Below, piece by piece: positions 51,101-55,740 of a stretch of DNA of 63,863 nt (its first letter is position 1; each line of letters starts with the position of its first letter). The stretch spans positions 9,576,715-9,640,577 of the forward strand of contig NC_049996.1 of the NCBI RefSeq assembly GCF_000003815.2, read 5' to 3'. The translations under genes and the position numbers were made by a program. Source of the stretch: Branchiostoma floridae. Lineage: Eukaryota > Chordata > Leptocardii > Amphioxiformes > Branchiostomatidae. Under the pieces are notes generated by a model. That model ran no database searches, was not told the origin of the DNA, and was given only the letters and a program-made list of their open reading frames with translations.

Positions 51101-53249
51101 CTATCAATAACTTAAAAAGAATAAGTCCTAAGTTAGGATGGGCTAAATATAGACATGTTCCTTACATAATACAACATGTACACTTGCATGGCCTTGATTT
51201 CAAATCATTCATAAGAATCTTAGTATAAATCACATTCACAGCAACACATGCTATACACCTCATTGTAATAAGTCCTTTCACAGAGATCAGAGCGCATGTG
51301 CGGCAACAAGAATTCTAAGTAATGTGTCAAAGGTAAAGGCCTTGAAAAAGGAAACAGACTGTCATTGTCTCGACCATTGTTTCGATTTTCATAACAACAT
51401 CCAGACAGGTTTTGTTTCCTTTTGGGTGGCCTTTACCTTTGACATATTACCTAGAATTCATGTCGCCGCACATGCACCCTGATCTCTGTCAAAGGGCTAA
51501 GCTTATACAGGTCCTTTTTTACCCTGCAATGTGATGTTGGATATTAATTTTGTTATATGACATGTCATCTGACATGACATGACATCTGCTTGGAGACCTA
51601 CGAACGCTGTGGTCAGAGGTGTGCCAAACTACTCAACTAGGTCATGTAGGAAATATTTGCAAGAAATAAACATAAACAAAGACAAGTCTGACCAATTATT
51701 TCTAAATGAATATTCATATATGTAGCAATATGTCTTTTATGTGTTGAATCATCATAACTGAAGGGTTCAAAACTCAATTTGAATTGCCATCTTCAAACAA
51801 TACATGTATTAGTAGGATTGAACTATTTTGAACAGAAATGATATGAAAGCGCCTATACCTGACATTTAGGTACTATTGACCTGTCACTGTATGTTAACAA
51901 TTCTATAGGTACAGAACACACAGATTAGTGATGTGTACCCATATACTACTGTGAAAATCATTTAGGTACAGCTCCAAAATACAGGACCAGTACTGAATCT
52001 TTTAGGGATTTACTTCCATCAAATGTGTACATGTAACTTTACTTCATGTAGTACTTACTAGTAGCACTACTACTATTATCAGGGTTGGACAAGTTTTCTG
52101 AAATTCAATTGTCCTTTTGGGCAACTACATAAAGAATGTACTTTTCACTTGCGTAAAATCTAAATGACTGTTTTCTATGTAGTTTTAACTTCCAGTAATG
52201 GATTTCTTTTATAGTGAATTTGACTATATTTTTGTGTTGACCAATAGTTGATGTCAATGTGTGAAAAGTTACAAGTATAACATTATAAAAATTTAACTCA
52301 AAATCTTACTTGGCCAATCAGGCTAGTGGGATTTGACATGTGCTTGTTCGATCGGCACTTTCACTTGTCCAGGATAATTAGGCTAGTGGACTTGTCCAAC
52401 CCTGAGAAGTACTAGTAGTAACCACTGTCGTTTGCTGCATACATAATTGACACGTGTATGTCAAAGGGCAAATGTGCGTTACAGCAAGGAGGTTGTAATC
52501 TCCTTGGTTACAGTGTTCTAGACAGCACAAAAAACTTGACTTGCCATTACCACAGAAACACCATGTTTCATTCACCTACAAAATAAACAAAAGAACAAAC
52601 AAACAAAAATCATCATGATCATGGTTGATACGGTAATTATGCTTACTTGACACGTTGGCTTTCCTGATCTTCCTCGTTGTCCAAAACGATCCTTTTGGCC
52701 TCGTTGACGGGCGATGTCTCCACTGTACCGTTCGGCATGCCGGTGTGCCCTCCGTCAAACCTAACCATAGCGGGGAAAGATCGGGAAACCGGGGGTAAGA
52801 CGGAGTTTTTCCCGCCAGAGATTTGATAAAAACAACTGCAAAGAGGAGGGGAGGGGGGCACGATGAAAACTCTAGCTCGCAGATTTTCTGACTAAAATAG
52901 CCAATGTATGCGTGTCTTGGCTACCATACAAAAGAGGAGAGGTCCTGATTCGGTGCCAAGAAATTCTAGGACAGTCTTGTGAGGTCTTTTCGGTCCCTCG
53001 TGACCCAAGCGCGGGTTTATCGAAGATTCTAGAAAACCTCAGAAAGGAAGTTGCGACAACTGGACCGGCCGGTCGCGCGCGTGTCCTTTAGTTTAACTGT
53101 CTGTTCAAGTGTGAATTCCCTTAGGCTGGACAATTAAATACTGCCTAGTGGGCAGGGAGGATATAGAAGACTTTCTTGCCGGAGAATCGTTGAGGAAGAA
53201 GCCTGACTTACCCGACAGAAGTGGGCTCACTATCGGCCTCCGTTTCCAT
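17506..53249 (-). CDS. DNAJC7: DNAJC7 (TPR2), TPR/J-domain co-chaperone, whole gene
   Basis: Fourteen exons join without a phase conflict to 1614 nt (537 residues; human DNAJC7 is 494). DNAJC7 is a cytosolic type III J-protein that binds Hsp70 and Hsp90 through TPRs and stimulates Hsp70 ATPase through its J domain, moving clients between the two. TPR units fill residues ~50-395. Two complete carboxylate clamps for EEVD tails are visible: K57, N61, N92, K122, R126 and K285, N289, N324, K354, R358. The J domain is at ~406-475 with HPD at 434-436 (split by an intron), followed by a Gly/Phe tail ending FTFQFG, as in the vertebrate protein. The N-terminus (residues 1-50) is unlike vertebrates. Three alternative exons with compatible phases (two first, one last) lie inside the gene. 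Identity is firm; isoforms are inferred from splice sites. Confidence 0.95.
17620..17733. mobile_element. MITE-like element, TAGCCTGGA ends (copy 1)
   Basis: The left end reads TAGCCTGGAGTC and the right end on the opposite strand reads TAGCCTGGAGTCC; the arms match imperfectly for about 32 bp. A second member lies at 21834. Confidence 0.6.
18640..18645 (-). terminator. DNAJC7: Candidate distal polyadenylation signal, alternative DNAJC7 end
   Basis: AATAAA on the - strand about 450 bases after the stop at 19096; a back-up to the signal at 18873. Confidence 0.35.
18873..18878 (-). terminator. DNAJC7: Candidate proximal polyadenylation signal, alternative DNAJC7 end
   Basis: AATAAA on the - strand (forward TTTATT) about 220 bases after the TAA at 19096. 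Supports use of 19096-20819 as a terminal exon. Confidence 0.45.
19096..20819 (-). CDS. DNAJC7: DNAJC7 alternative terminal exon, 573-residue disordered tail
   Basis: A pyrimidine-rich acceptor TGTTCTTTTCAG precedes GC CGT AGT, which completes the same Gly codon left open by exon 13, so it can replace exon 14 in frame. The frame then stays open for 573 residues to TAA at 19096. It starts with near-perfect repeats of SSPSGSFRG and is rich in Ser, Arg, Glu and Pro. Visible features: basic RRxS clusters ([14 protein letters not shown]), an acidic stretch ([24 protein letters not shown]), proline-rich IPPPRRKR, and a basic helix-like C-terminus ([20 protein letters not shown]). No folded domain recognised. 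Codon bias and length argue strongly for real coding. An alternative view, a separate single-exon gene starting at the ATG at 20832, is less likely because that ATG lies inside the acceptor tract. Confidence 0.8.
20820..21413 (-). other. DNAJC7 intron 13, proximal part
   Basis: Non-coding. About 21090-21300 has an imperfect inverted arrangement of AATCCTG/CAGGATT words that may be a degraded transposon. Confidence 0.5.
21414..21659 (-). CDS. DNAJC7: DNAJC7 exon 13, J-domain second half and Gly/Phe region
   Basis: Acceptor TTTCCCAG, donor GTAAGG, phase 1 at both ends. It supplies the D of HPD, then [26 protein letters not shown], and the [19 protein letters not shown] region. Residues 436-517. 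It must choose between two downstream acceptors of equal phase. Confidence 0.95.
21660..22186 (-). other. DNAJC7 intron 12
   Basis: Non-coding; contains the element 21834-21935. Confidence 0.6.
21834..21935. mobile_element. MITE-like element, TAGCCTGGA ends (copy 2)
   Basis: Left end TAGCCTTGAACCCAGCC; right end on the opposite strand TAGCCTGGAATCTAGCC. The arms pair for roughly 33 bp with a few mismatches. Same family as 17620-17733. Confidence 0.6.
22187..22333 (-). CDS. DNAJC7: DNAJC7 exon 12, start of J domain
   Basis: Acceptor TTTTTTCAG, donor GTAATG, phase 1 in and out. It encodes [17 protein letters not shown], helix II ([16 protein letters not shown]) and the H and P of the HPD motif. 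Residues 387-435. Confidence 0.96.
22657..22804 (+). repeat. Two-copy 74-bp minisatellite
   Basis: TGGCCTCCCCAAAGG...GGGGGCGGAGTTAAT occurs at 22657 and 22731 with a few differences, including the palindromic word CCTAGG. Confidence 0.75.
23640..23768. repeat. GC-rich repeat with two tight hairpins
   Basis: C- and G-runs are followed by GCCACTTCGTGGC (23730-23742) and by a perfect 9-bp stem GCAAGCCGC / GCGGCTTGC around TAC (23748-23768). It is unlike the AT-rich surroundings and probably a transposon end. Confidence 0.5.
24150..24223 (-). CDS. DNAJC7: DNAJC7 exon 11
   Basis: Acceptor TTTTTTCCAG, donor GTATGG. It encodes [18 protein letters not shown], nearly identical to the vertebrate segment of the last TPR. 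Residues 362-386. Confidence 0.95.
24438..24529 (-). CDS. DNAJC7: DNAJC7 exon 10
   Basis: Acceptor GCTCTAG, donor GTGAGA, phase 0 in and phase 2 out. It encodes [20 protein letters not shown] and carries clamp residues K354 and R358. Residues 332-361. Confidence 0.95.
25026..25088 (-). CDS. DNAJC7: Possible DNAJC7 cassette exon, 21 codons
   Basis: A strong pyrimidine tract ending GCCATAG precedes 21 open codons ([21 protein letters not shown]) with GC-rich third positions; the candidate donor AAG|GTTCCC is weak. Length and phase would keep the frame between exons 9 and 10. It would insert into the loop between two TPR helices. There is no counterpart in vertebrate DNAJC7 that I know of. It could be chance. 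Confidence 0.25.
25271..25467. mobile_element. MITE, long-arm family (copy 1)
   Basis: Ends CTCTTTCACGGAGATCAG and, on the opposite strand, CCCTTTCACAGAGATCAGG. Closely related to the element at 51273-51496. Confidence 0.7.
25519..25683 (-). CDS. DNAJC7: DNAJC7 exon 9, second clamp TPR
   Basis: Acceptor TGTTCTACAG, donor GTAAGG, phase 0 both ends, 55 codons. It encodes [20 protein letters not shown], then [11 protein letters not shown], with clamp residues K285, N289 and N324. Residues 277-331. Confidence 0.95.
25684..26181 (-). other. DNAJC7 intron 8
   Basis: Largely occupied by a 5S rRNA-derived SINE on the - strand. Confidence 0.6.
25860..26145 (-). mobile_element. 5S rRNA-derived SINE (SINE3-type)
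   Basis: On the - strand about 26036-26139 reads like 5S rRNA: CCTGATCCCTCAATTTAAGA, AGTTAAGCAACGTGCAGTCG, then GGTCAGTACTTGAATGGGAG (box A and box C regions of the internal promoter) and a GGGTCATACC end. Degenerate sequence follows as a tail toward 25860. Too diverged for a working 5S gene. The 3' boundary is approximate. Confidence 0.7.
26182..26335 (-). CDS. DNAJC7: DNAJC7 exon 8
   Basis: Acceptor TTCTCTACAG, donor GTAAGT. It encodes [20 protein letters not shown], then [19 protein letters not shown] and [12 protein letters not shown]. Residues 225-276. The acceptor and first ~40 bases have been duplicated several times in the intron upstream. Confidence 0.95.
26413..27815. repeat. Partial copies of the exon 8 acceptor, interrupted by a transposon
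   Basis: The sequence spanning TTGTATTCTCTACAG plus the first ~40 exon bases recurs with its acceptor at 26458, 27555, 27669 and, in degraded form, near 27793. The first two copies are only 123 bp apart; the others follow after the 969-bp transposon at roughly 114-124 bp intervals. This was a tandem array before the insertion. Confidence 0.85.
26493..27461. mobile_element. Non-autonomous DNA transposon with ~190-bp inverted repeats
   Basis: The left arm begins AAGGGGAACTAAACC and the right arm ends GGTTTAGTTCCCCTT; the arms are nearly identical for about 190 bp, including CpG-rich internal parts. A TA dinucleotide flanks both ends (26491-26492, 27462-27463). It sits inside a unit of the acceptor array, which restores well when it is removed. 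The centre carries a 117-codon + strand frame from 26748 with no recognised domain. Confidence 0.85.
28060..29258. mobile_element. Non-autonomous DNA transposon, 1.2 kb, TAA duplication
   Basis: GGCCACACCAATTTAATT at the left and its inverted copy (two mismatches over 32 bp) at the right; both inverted ends continue to a GGTTCTCGGA word and adjacent A- or T-runs. TAA flanks each side (28057-28059, 29259-29261). No transposase frame. Confidence 0.75.
31550..31668 (-). CDS. DNAJC7: DNAJC7 exon 7
   Basis: Acceptor TACATGAAG, donor GTGAGT, phase 0 in, phase 2 out. It encodes [20 protein letters not shown] and [19 protein letters not shown]. Residues 186-224. Confidence 0.95.
31669..32058 (-). 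other. DNAJC7 intron 6
   Basis: Short AT-rich intron; nothing further seen. Confidence 0.6.
32059..32133 (-). CDS. DNAJC7: DNAJC7 exon 6
   Basis: Acceptor TTCTTCCAG, donor GTGAGT, phase 0 both ends, 25 codons ([20 protein letters not shown] then GDFRR). Residues 161-185. Confidence 0.93.
32134..32690 (-). other. DNAJC7 intron 5
   Basis: AT-rich; nothing further seen. Confidence 0.6.
32691..32804 (-). CDS. DNAJC7: DNAJC7 exon 5
   Basis: Acceptor GTTTTTCAG, donor GTAAGG, phase 0 both ends, 38 codons. It encodes [20 protein letters not shown] and the next helix; R126 is the last residue of the first clamp. Residues 123-160. Confidence 0.95.
33041..33107 (+). repeat. (AC)n microsatellite
   Basis: About 67 bases of uninterrupted AC dinucleotides followed by imperfect ACAC-rich sequence to about 33160. 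Confidence 0.98.
33811..33910. other. Assembly gap, 100 N
   Basis: Exactly 100 N, likely a placeholder of unknown true length. Transposon-like GC-rich words lie on both sides, so a collapsed repeat is the probable cause. Confidence 0.97.
35193..35317 (-). CDS. DNAJC7: DNAJC7 exon 4, common acceptor for all three first-TPR exons
   Basis: Acceptor GTTCCTGCAG, donor GTGAGC. It opens with AA, completing a Glu codon begun by G in the upstream exon, and encodes [20 protein letters not shown], then [20 protein letters not shown] and K. It holds clamp residues N92 and K122. Residues 81-122 of the canonical protein. Confidence 0.95.
35318..38124 (-). other. Intron between exon 4 and the 724-codon alternative exon
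   Basis: AT-rich with a short TTTG repeat (about 35366-35384) and ATGA/ATGT-rich simple sequence (36465-36530). No exon seen. Confidence 0.6.
38125..40297 (-). CDS. DNAJC7: DNAJC7 alternative first exon B, 724-residue N-terminus
   Basis: The frame starts at ATG 40297 (Kozak A at -3) and ends with G before the donor GTGAGG, the phase needed for exon 4. Residues ~1-690 are low-complexity and polar (Ser, Thr, Arg, Asp, Gly). Visible in order: a charged helix-like stretch with [20 protein letters not shown], an RPRRRSS cluster, about five 20-25-residue repeats of the form GIRTPxFQxSPRxSP (~370-475), then about four acidic repeats around FRQxLxEDLDD (~475-590). The last 35 residues ([20 protein letters not shown] to LSKAI) form a TPR helix pair. 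The frame is open further upstream to an ATG at 40567, but that part looks like 5' UTR. A TATA box lies 280 bp upstream. Confidence 0.8.
40298..42737 (-). other. Region between alternative first exons B and C
   Basis: Starts with the presumed promoter and 5' UTR of exon B. The rest is AT-rich; a MITE-like TACTGTAA end occurs near 42270. No exon seen. Confidence 0.55.
40576..40583 (-). promoter_or_regulatory. DNAJC7: TATA box of alternative first exon B
   Basis: TATATATA on the - strand, about 280 bases before ATG 40297. A start near 40550 would give a 5' UTR of about 250 bases. A CCAAT/ATTGG palindromic word lies at about 40437-40443. Confidence 0.5.
42738..43014 (-). CDS. DNAJC7: DNAJC7 alternative first exon C, 92-residue N-terminus
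   Basis: ATG at 43014, with an in-frame TGA at 43048-43050, so the start is bounded. The product begins [20 protein letters not shown], continues with an acidic stretch ([17 protein letters not shown]) and ends with a TPR helix pair ([20 protein letters not shown] then LTLYNQAL). It ends in phase 1 before GTGAGT, as exons 3 and B do. Joined to exon 4 it would give a 549-residue protein. Confidence 0.75.
43088..43095 (-). promoter_or_regulatory. DNAJC7: TATA-like element of alternative first exon C
   Basis: ATTTATAT on the - strand with an overlapping CCAAT immediately upstream, about 75-80 bases before ATG 43014. A start near 43060 is plausible. Confidence 0.35.
43914..45172 (-). CDS. Penelope reverse transcriptase/GIY-YIG endonuclease, truncated
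   Basis: The open frame has reverse transcriptase signatures [35 protein letters not shown] and the catalytic YRYVDDT, a linker, and a C-terminal GIY-YIG-type nuclease segment ([20 protein letters not shown]). It ends SCTWDSLLK-stop. The N-terminus is missing: the frame upstream of 45172 runs into the antisense of the inverted copy. It would copy and integrate RNA in the nucleus if complete; this copy should be inactive. Confidence 0.88.
45173..45426 (+). pseudogene. Inverted Penelope 3' fragment (endonuclease end)
   Basis: From [16 protein letters not shown] to CTWDSLLK-stop the translation is identical to the - strand copy. It lacks everything before the nuclease core and starts at the inversion junction. 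Confidence 0.88.
49277..49365 (-). CDS. DNAJC7: DNAJC7 exon 3, canonical first TPR helix pair
   Basis: Acceptor ATTGTTACAG, donor GTAAGT, phase 2 in and phase 1 out. It encodes [20 protein letters not shown] and [10 protein letters not shown]57 and N61 (K-x-x-G-N) are the first two clamp residues. It corresponds to alternative exons B and C. Confidence 0.93.
51273..51496. mobile_element. MITE, long-arm family (copy 2)
   Basis: The inverted arms start TCCTTTCACAGAGATCAG and CCCTTTGACAGAGATCAG and match for about 68 bp with few differences, through a TCAAAGGTAAAGGCC word. Related to 25271-25467. Confidence 0.8.
52080..52404. mobile_element. hAT-like MITE, 325 bp
   Basis: Perfect 15-bp ends CAGGGTTGGACAAGT and ACTTGTCCAACCCTG. 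CAGGG-type termini are typical of hAT transposons. No clear 8-bp target duplication. Confidence 0.65.
52485..52506. mobile_element. Miniature palindromic insertion, 22 bp, 7-bp target duplication
   Basis: Arms CAAGGAGGTT and AATCTCCTTG (one mismatch) separated by two bases. GTTACAG is duplicated exactly at 52478-52484 and 52507-52513. Third member with 1727 and 11892. Confidence 0.7.
52647..52760 (-). CDS. DNAJC7: DNAJC7 exon 2
   Basis: Acceptor TATGGTTAG, donor GTAAGC. It encodes [20 protein letters not shown], then [17 protein letters not shown]: a polar, probably flexible segment ahead of the TPRs (residues 13-51). Phase 2 at both ends. Confidence 0.85.
52761..53211 (-). promoter_or_regulatory. 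DNAJC7: DNAJC7 intron 1, CpG-rich promoter-proximal region
   Basis: GC- and CpG-rich compared with the flanks (GGTCGCGCGCG near 53073). It carries a perfect three-unit heat shock element at 53021-53035. Confidence 0.5.
53021..53035. promoter_or_regulatory. Heat shock element, three inverted units
   Basis: CGAAGATTCTAGAAA contains GAA-nn-TTC-nn-GAA with exact spacing, the HSF1 consensus. It lies about 180 bases inside intron 1 of DNAJC7, a chaperone partner gene. Confidence 0.55.
53212..53249 (-). CDS. DNAJC7: DNAJC7 exon 1 with the start codon
   Basis: ATG at 53249, [12 protein letters not shown], then GG before the donor GTAAGTC; phase fits exon 2. The acidic, short first exon lies in CpG-rich DNA. 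The assignment rests on phase and context, since vertebrate N-termini differ. Confidence 0.8.
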
Positions 53250-53620
53250 ATTCTCGACTGTCAACAGCCCGAATGAGGCATTAGGATGCTTTTTTTCAGA
53301 CGTCATCAGTAAACACACAATTGGTCAAATGGGGCTACTAAATGTATCCTCGTACTCTCAACGAGTCAGAGAACCTCGTGGACTTCAATCGAAGTGTCAA
53401 ATTGTATCCAGATATGATTTTCGCCGCGTCAAAGTTGACCTTCAAGATGCTTCCTTATGCCTAATTTTGGCGTAGATTTCGCACTGCATGGGGGTTTCCA
53501 TGCTACCGATATCGCCACATCCGGTCTACTTCCGGGTTTGCCTAACGTTACGCCACCAACGGTTGAGGTGTCATCAATCCCCATTAAAGGTATTTTGGGT
53601 CGTGATACATTTTTATGCGC
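53250..53620. promoter_or_regulatory. Putative bidirectional promoter
   Basis: The ~370 bp between the DNAJC7 ATG (-) and the divergent ATG (+) is moderately CpG-rich. No TATA box was seen, consistent with a housekeeping promoter. Confidence 0.4.
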
Positions 53621-53656
53621 ATGGAGGACGCGTTTGACTTTGAATCTTGCTTCTGT
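53621..53656 (+). CDS. Candidate first coding exon of a divergent gene
   Basis: ATG followed by 12 codons (MEDAFDFESCFC) and a strong donor GTAAGTATC. Acidic N-terminus, phase 0 out. The rest would lie beyond the repeats, perhaps outside the window. I do not recognise the protein; this could be chance, but donor quality and position opposite DNAJC7 support it. Confidence 0.4.
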
Positions 53657-53939
53657 GTAAGTATCGAGAAGAGCAACCTGGGGTCACAAACCGCTATATT
53701 ACAGCCGGCGGCCGGTTGAGTCGCCGATTCGCCGCTAGACTGAGCATAGCAGGCAATTCAGATACCAGTTAGAAAAAAATATGAATTTGATTAATTTCCC
53801 CAAATTCAAAGGAATAAAGATGGCTGCAAATGTTGAAACTGCCTGTATCCTAGCAATCAATATGCATTTAGACCAAAGCAAGTAAATTTTATGGATGATA
53901 AAAAAATTTTAGCCTGTGAGGCTATTGACTGTCTGTAGC

Positions 53940-54090
53940 AAACTTTACACTGTAGACAGGATCGTCTTGTCAACAGTAGAAAACTTTGTACTGTTCAGAG
54001 GATCGTCCTGTCAACAGTAGAAAACTTTGTACTGTTCATAGGATCGTCCTGTCAACAGTAGAAAACTTTGCATTGCTGAAAGGATCATCC
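53940..54090 (+). repeat. 41-bp minisatellite, about four copies
   Basis: AAACTTTGTACTGTTCA recurs at 41-bp steps (53940, 53981, 54022, 54063) with GGATCGTCCTGTCAACAGTA in the middle units. Confidence 0.9.
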
Positions 54091-54444
54091 ACAGTATGTC
54101 AGTGGCAAATTCTCTACGCAACAGAAAAAAACATGGAAGGGTCATTTTAGCGAATGGCCACAAACGCCCACTCTTGAGAAGTCCGCGCTGCACGAATCTC
54201 ATTTTTTTTGCTTGGAATATGTCCACGTTGTGCTCCCGTTCATTAATCCTGAGTTTCAAGTCAATCCATCGACCCTAACTGACATAATTCAAAGTTGACA
54301 ATTTTCGATGTTTTTAGCGAACGCCCAGCACAAAACGTCTTTTTAGCGAATGCCCACTATATCCACAAAAATATCGGCCGTCCCGCAACATCACCTTCAC
54401 CTAACGACACAAACATGTTAAAGAAAGTGTCCAATTAATGTGTA
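54091..54444. other. Spacer between minisatellite and satellite
   Basis: No gene seen. A TTTTAGCGAATGCCC-like word occurs at least twice (about 54148 and 54341), hinting at another degenerate repeat. Confidence 0.4.
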
Positions 54445-55617
54445 CGATGTTTCCGCAAGAGCAGAATAAAACTTGAAAAGACGTAGGTTTCTAGTGCCCA
54501 AACAAAGGCTTTTTATACGCATAAACTACAATTTGCAGCCAAACTGAAAAACTTTGAACAATCACCTTCGTTCATTCTTCACTATACTAAACAGCATCTG
54601 TAAACTAATAATAATATTCAACGCACATAATATCGTTGTGACGTAATGATGTCTGCAAGAGCAGAATAGAACTTGTAAAGACATAGTCTTCTAGAGGCCG
54701 AACAAAGGGTTTTTATATGCATAAACTACATTTTTCTGCAAAACTGAAAAACTTTGAACAATCACGCTTCATTCATTCTTCACTATACTAAACATCGTCT
54801 GTAATCTAATAATTATATTCAACGCATATAATATCGTTGTGACGTAATGTTGTCTGCAAGTTCAGAATAGACCTTGTAAAGAAGTAGGTTTCTAGAGCCC
54901 AAACAAAGGGTTTTTATATGCATAAACTACATTTTGCAGCAAAACTGAAAAACTTTGAACAATCACGCTTCATTCATTCTTCACTTTACCAAACAGCGTA
55001 TGTAATCTAATAACAATATTCAACGCACATACTATCATTGTGACGTAATGTTGTCTGCAAGTGCAGAATAGAACTTGTAAAGACATCGGTTTCTAGTGCC
55101 CAAACAAAGGGTTTTTATATGCATAAACTACATTTTGACGCCAAACTGAAAAACTTTGAACAATCACGCTTCGTTCATTCTTCGAATTCACTATACTAAA
55201 CAGCATCTGTAAACTAATAATAACATTCAACGCACATAATATCGTTGTGACGTAATGATGTCTGCAAATGCAGAATAGAACTTGTAAAGACATAGTCTTC
55301 TAGTGCCCGAACAAAGGGTTTTTATATGCATAAACTACATTTTGCTGCAAAACTGAACAACTTGGTCATTCACGCTTCATTAATTCTTCACTTTACCAAA
55401 CAGCGTCTGTAATCTAATAATAATATTCAACGCACATAATATCGTTGTGACGTAATGATGTCTGCAAGTGCAGAATAGAACTTGTAAAGGCGTAGGATTA
55501 TAGTGCCCGAACAAAGGGTTTTTATATGCATAAACTACATTTTGCTGCAAAACTGAACAACTTGGTCATTCACGCTTCATTAATTCTTCACTTTACCAAA
55601 CAGCGTGTGTAATCTAA
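54445..55617 (+). repeat. ~200-bp satellite array, left part
   Basis: Six units, the first diverged, with CAACGCACATAATATCG landmarks at 54619, 54820, 55021, 55228 and 55428. Each unit has TTGTGACGTAATG, a CAAAGGGTTTTTATATGC word and TTCATTCTTCACTATAC. The array is cut by the LINE. Confidence 0.95.
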
Positions 55618-55740
55618 TGACAATGACAATGACAATGACAATGATGTTTATTGCATGTTCATGCCCCAATGGGGCTAAATGCATTAAGTTTGATATAAAG
55701 TTAATGACAACAAATAAACAATGATGTATCCTAATAATAA

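Larger units (their letters stand above)
49366..52646 (-). other. DNAJC7 intron 2, 3.3 kb
   Basis: Contains the MITE 51273-51496, a hAT-like MITE (52080-52404) and the 22-bp palindromic insertion at 52485. No exon seen. Confidence 0.6.
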
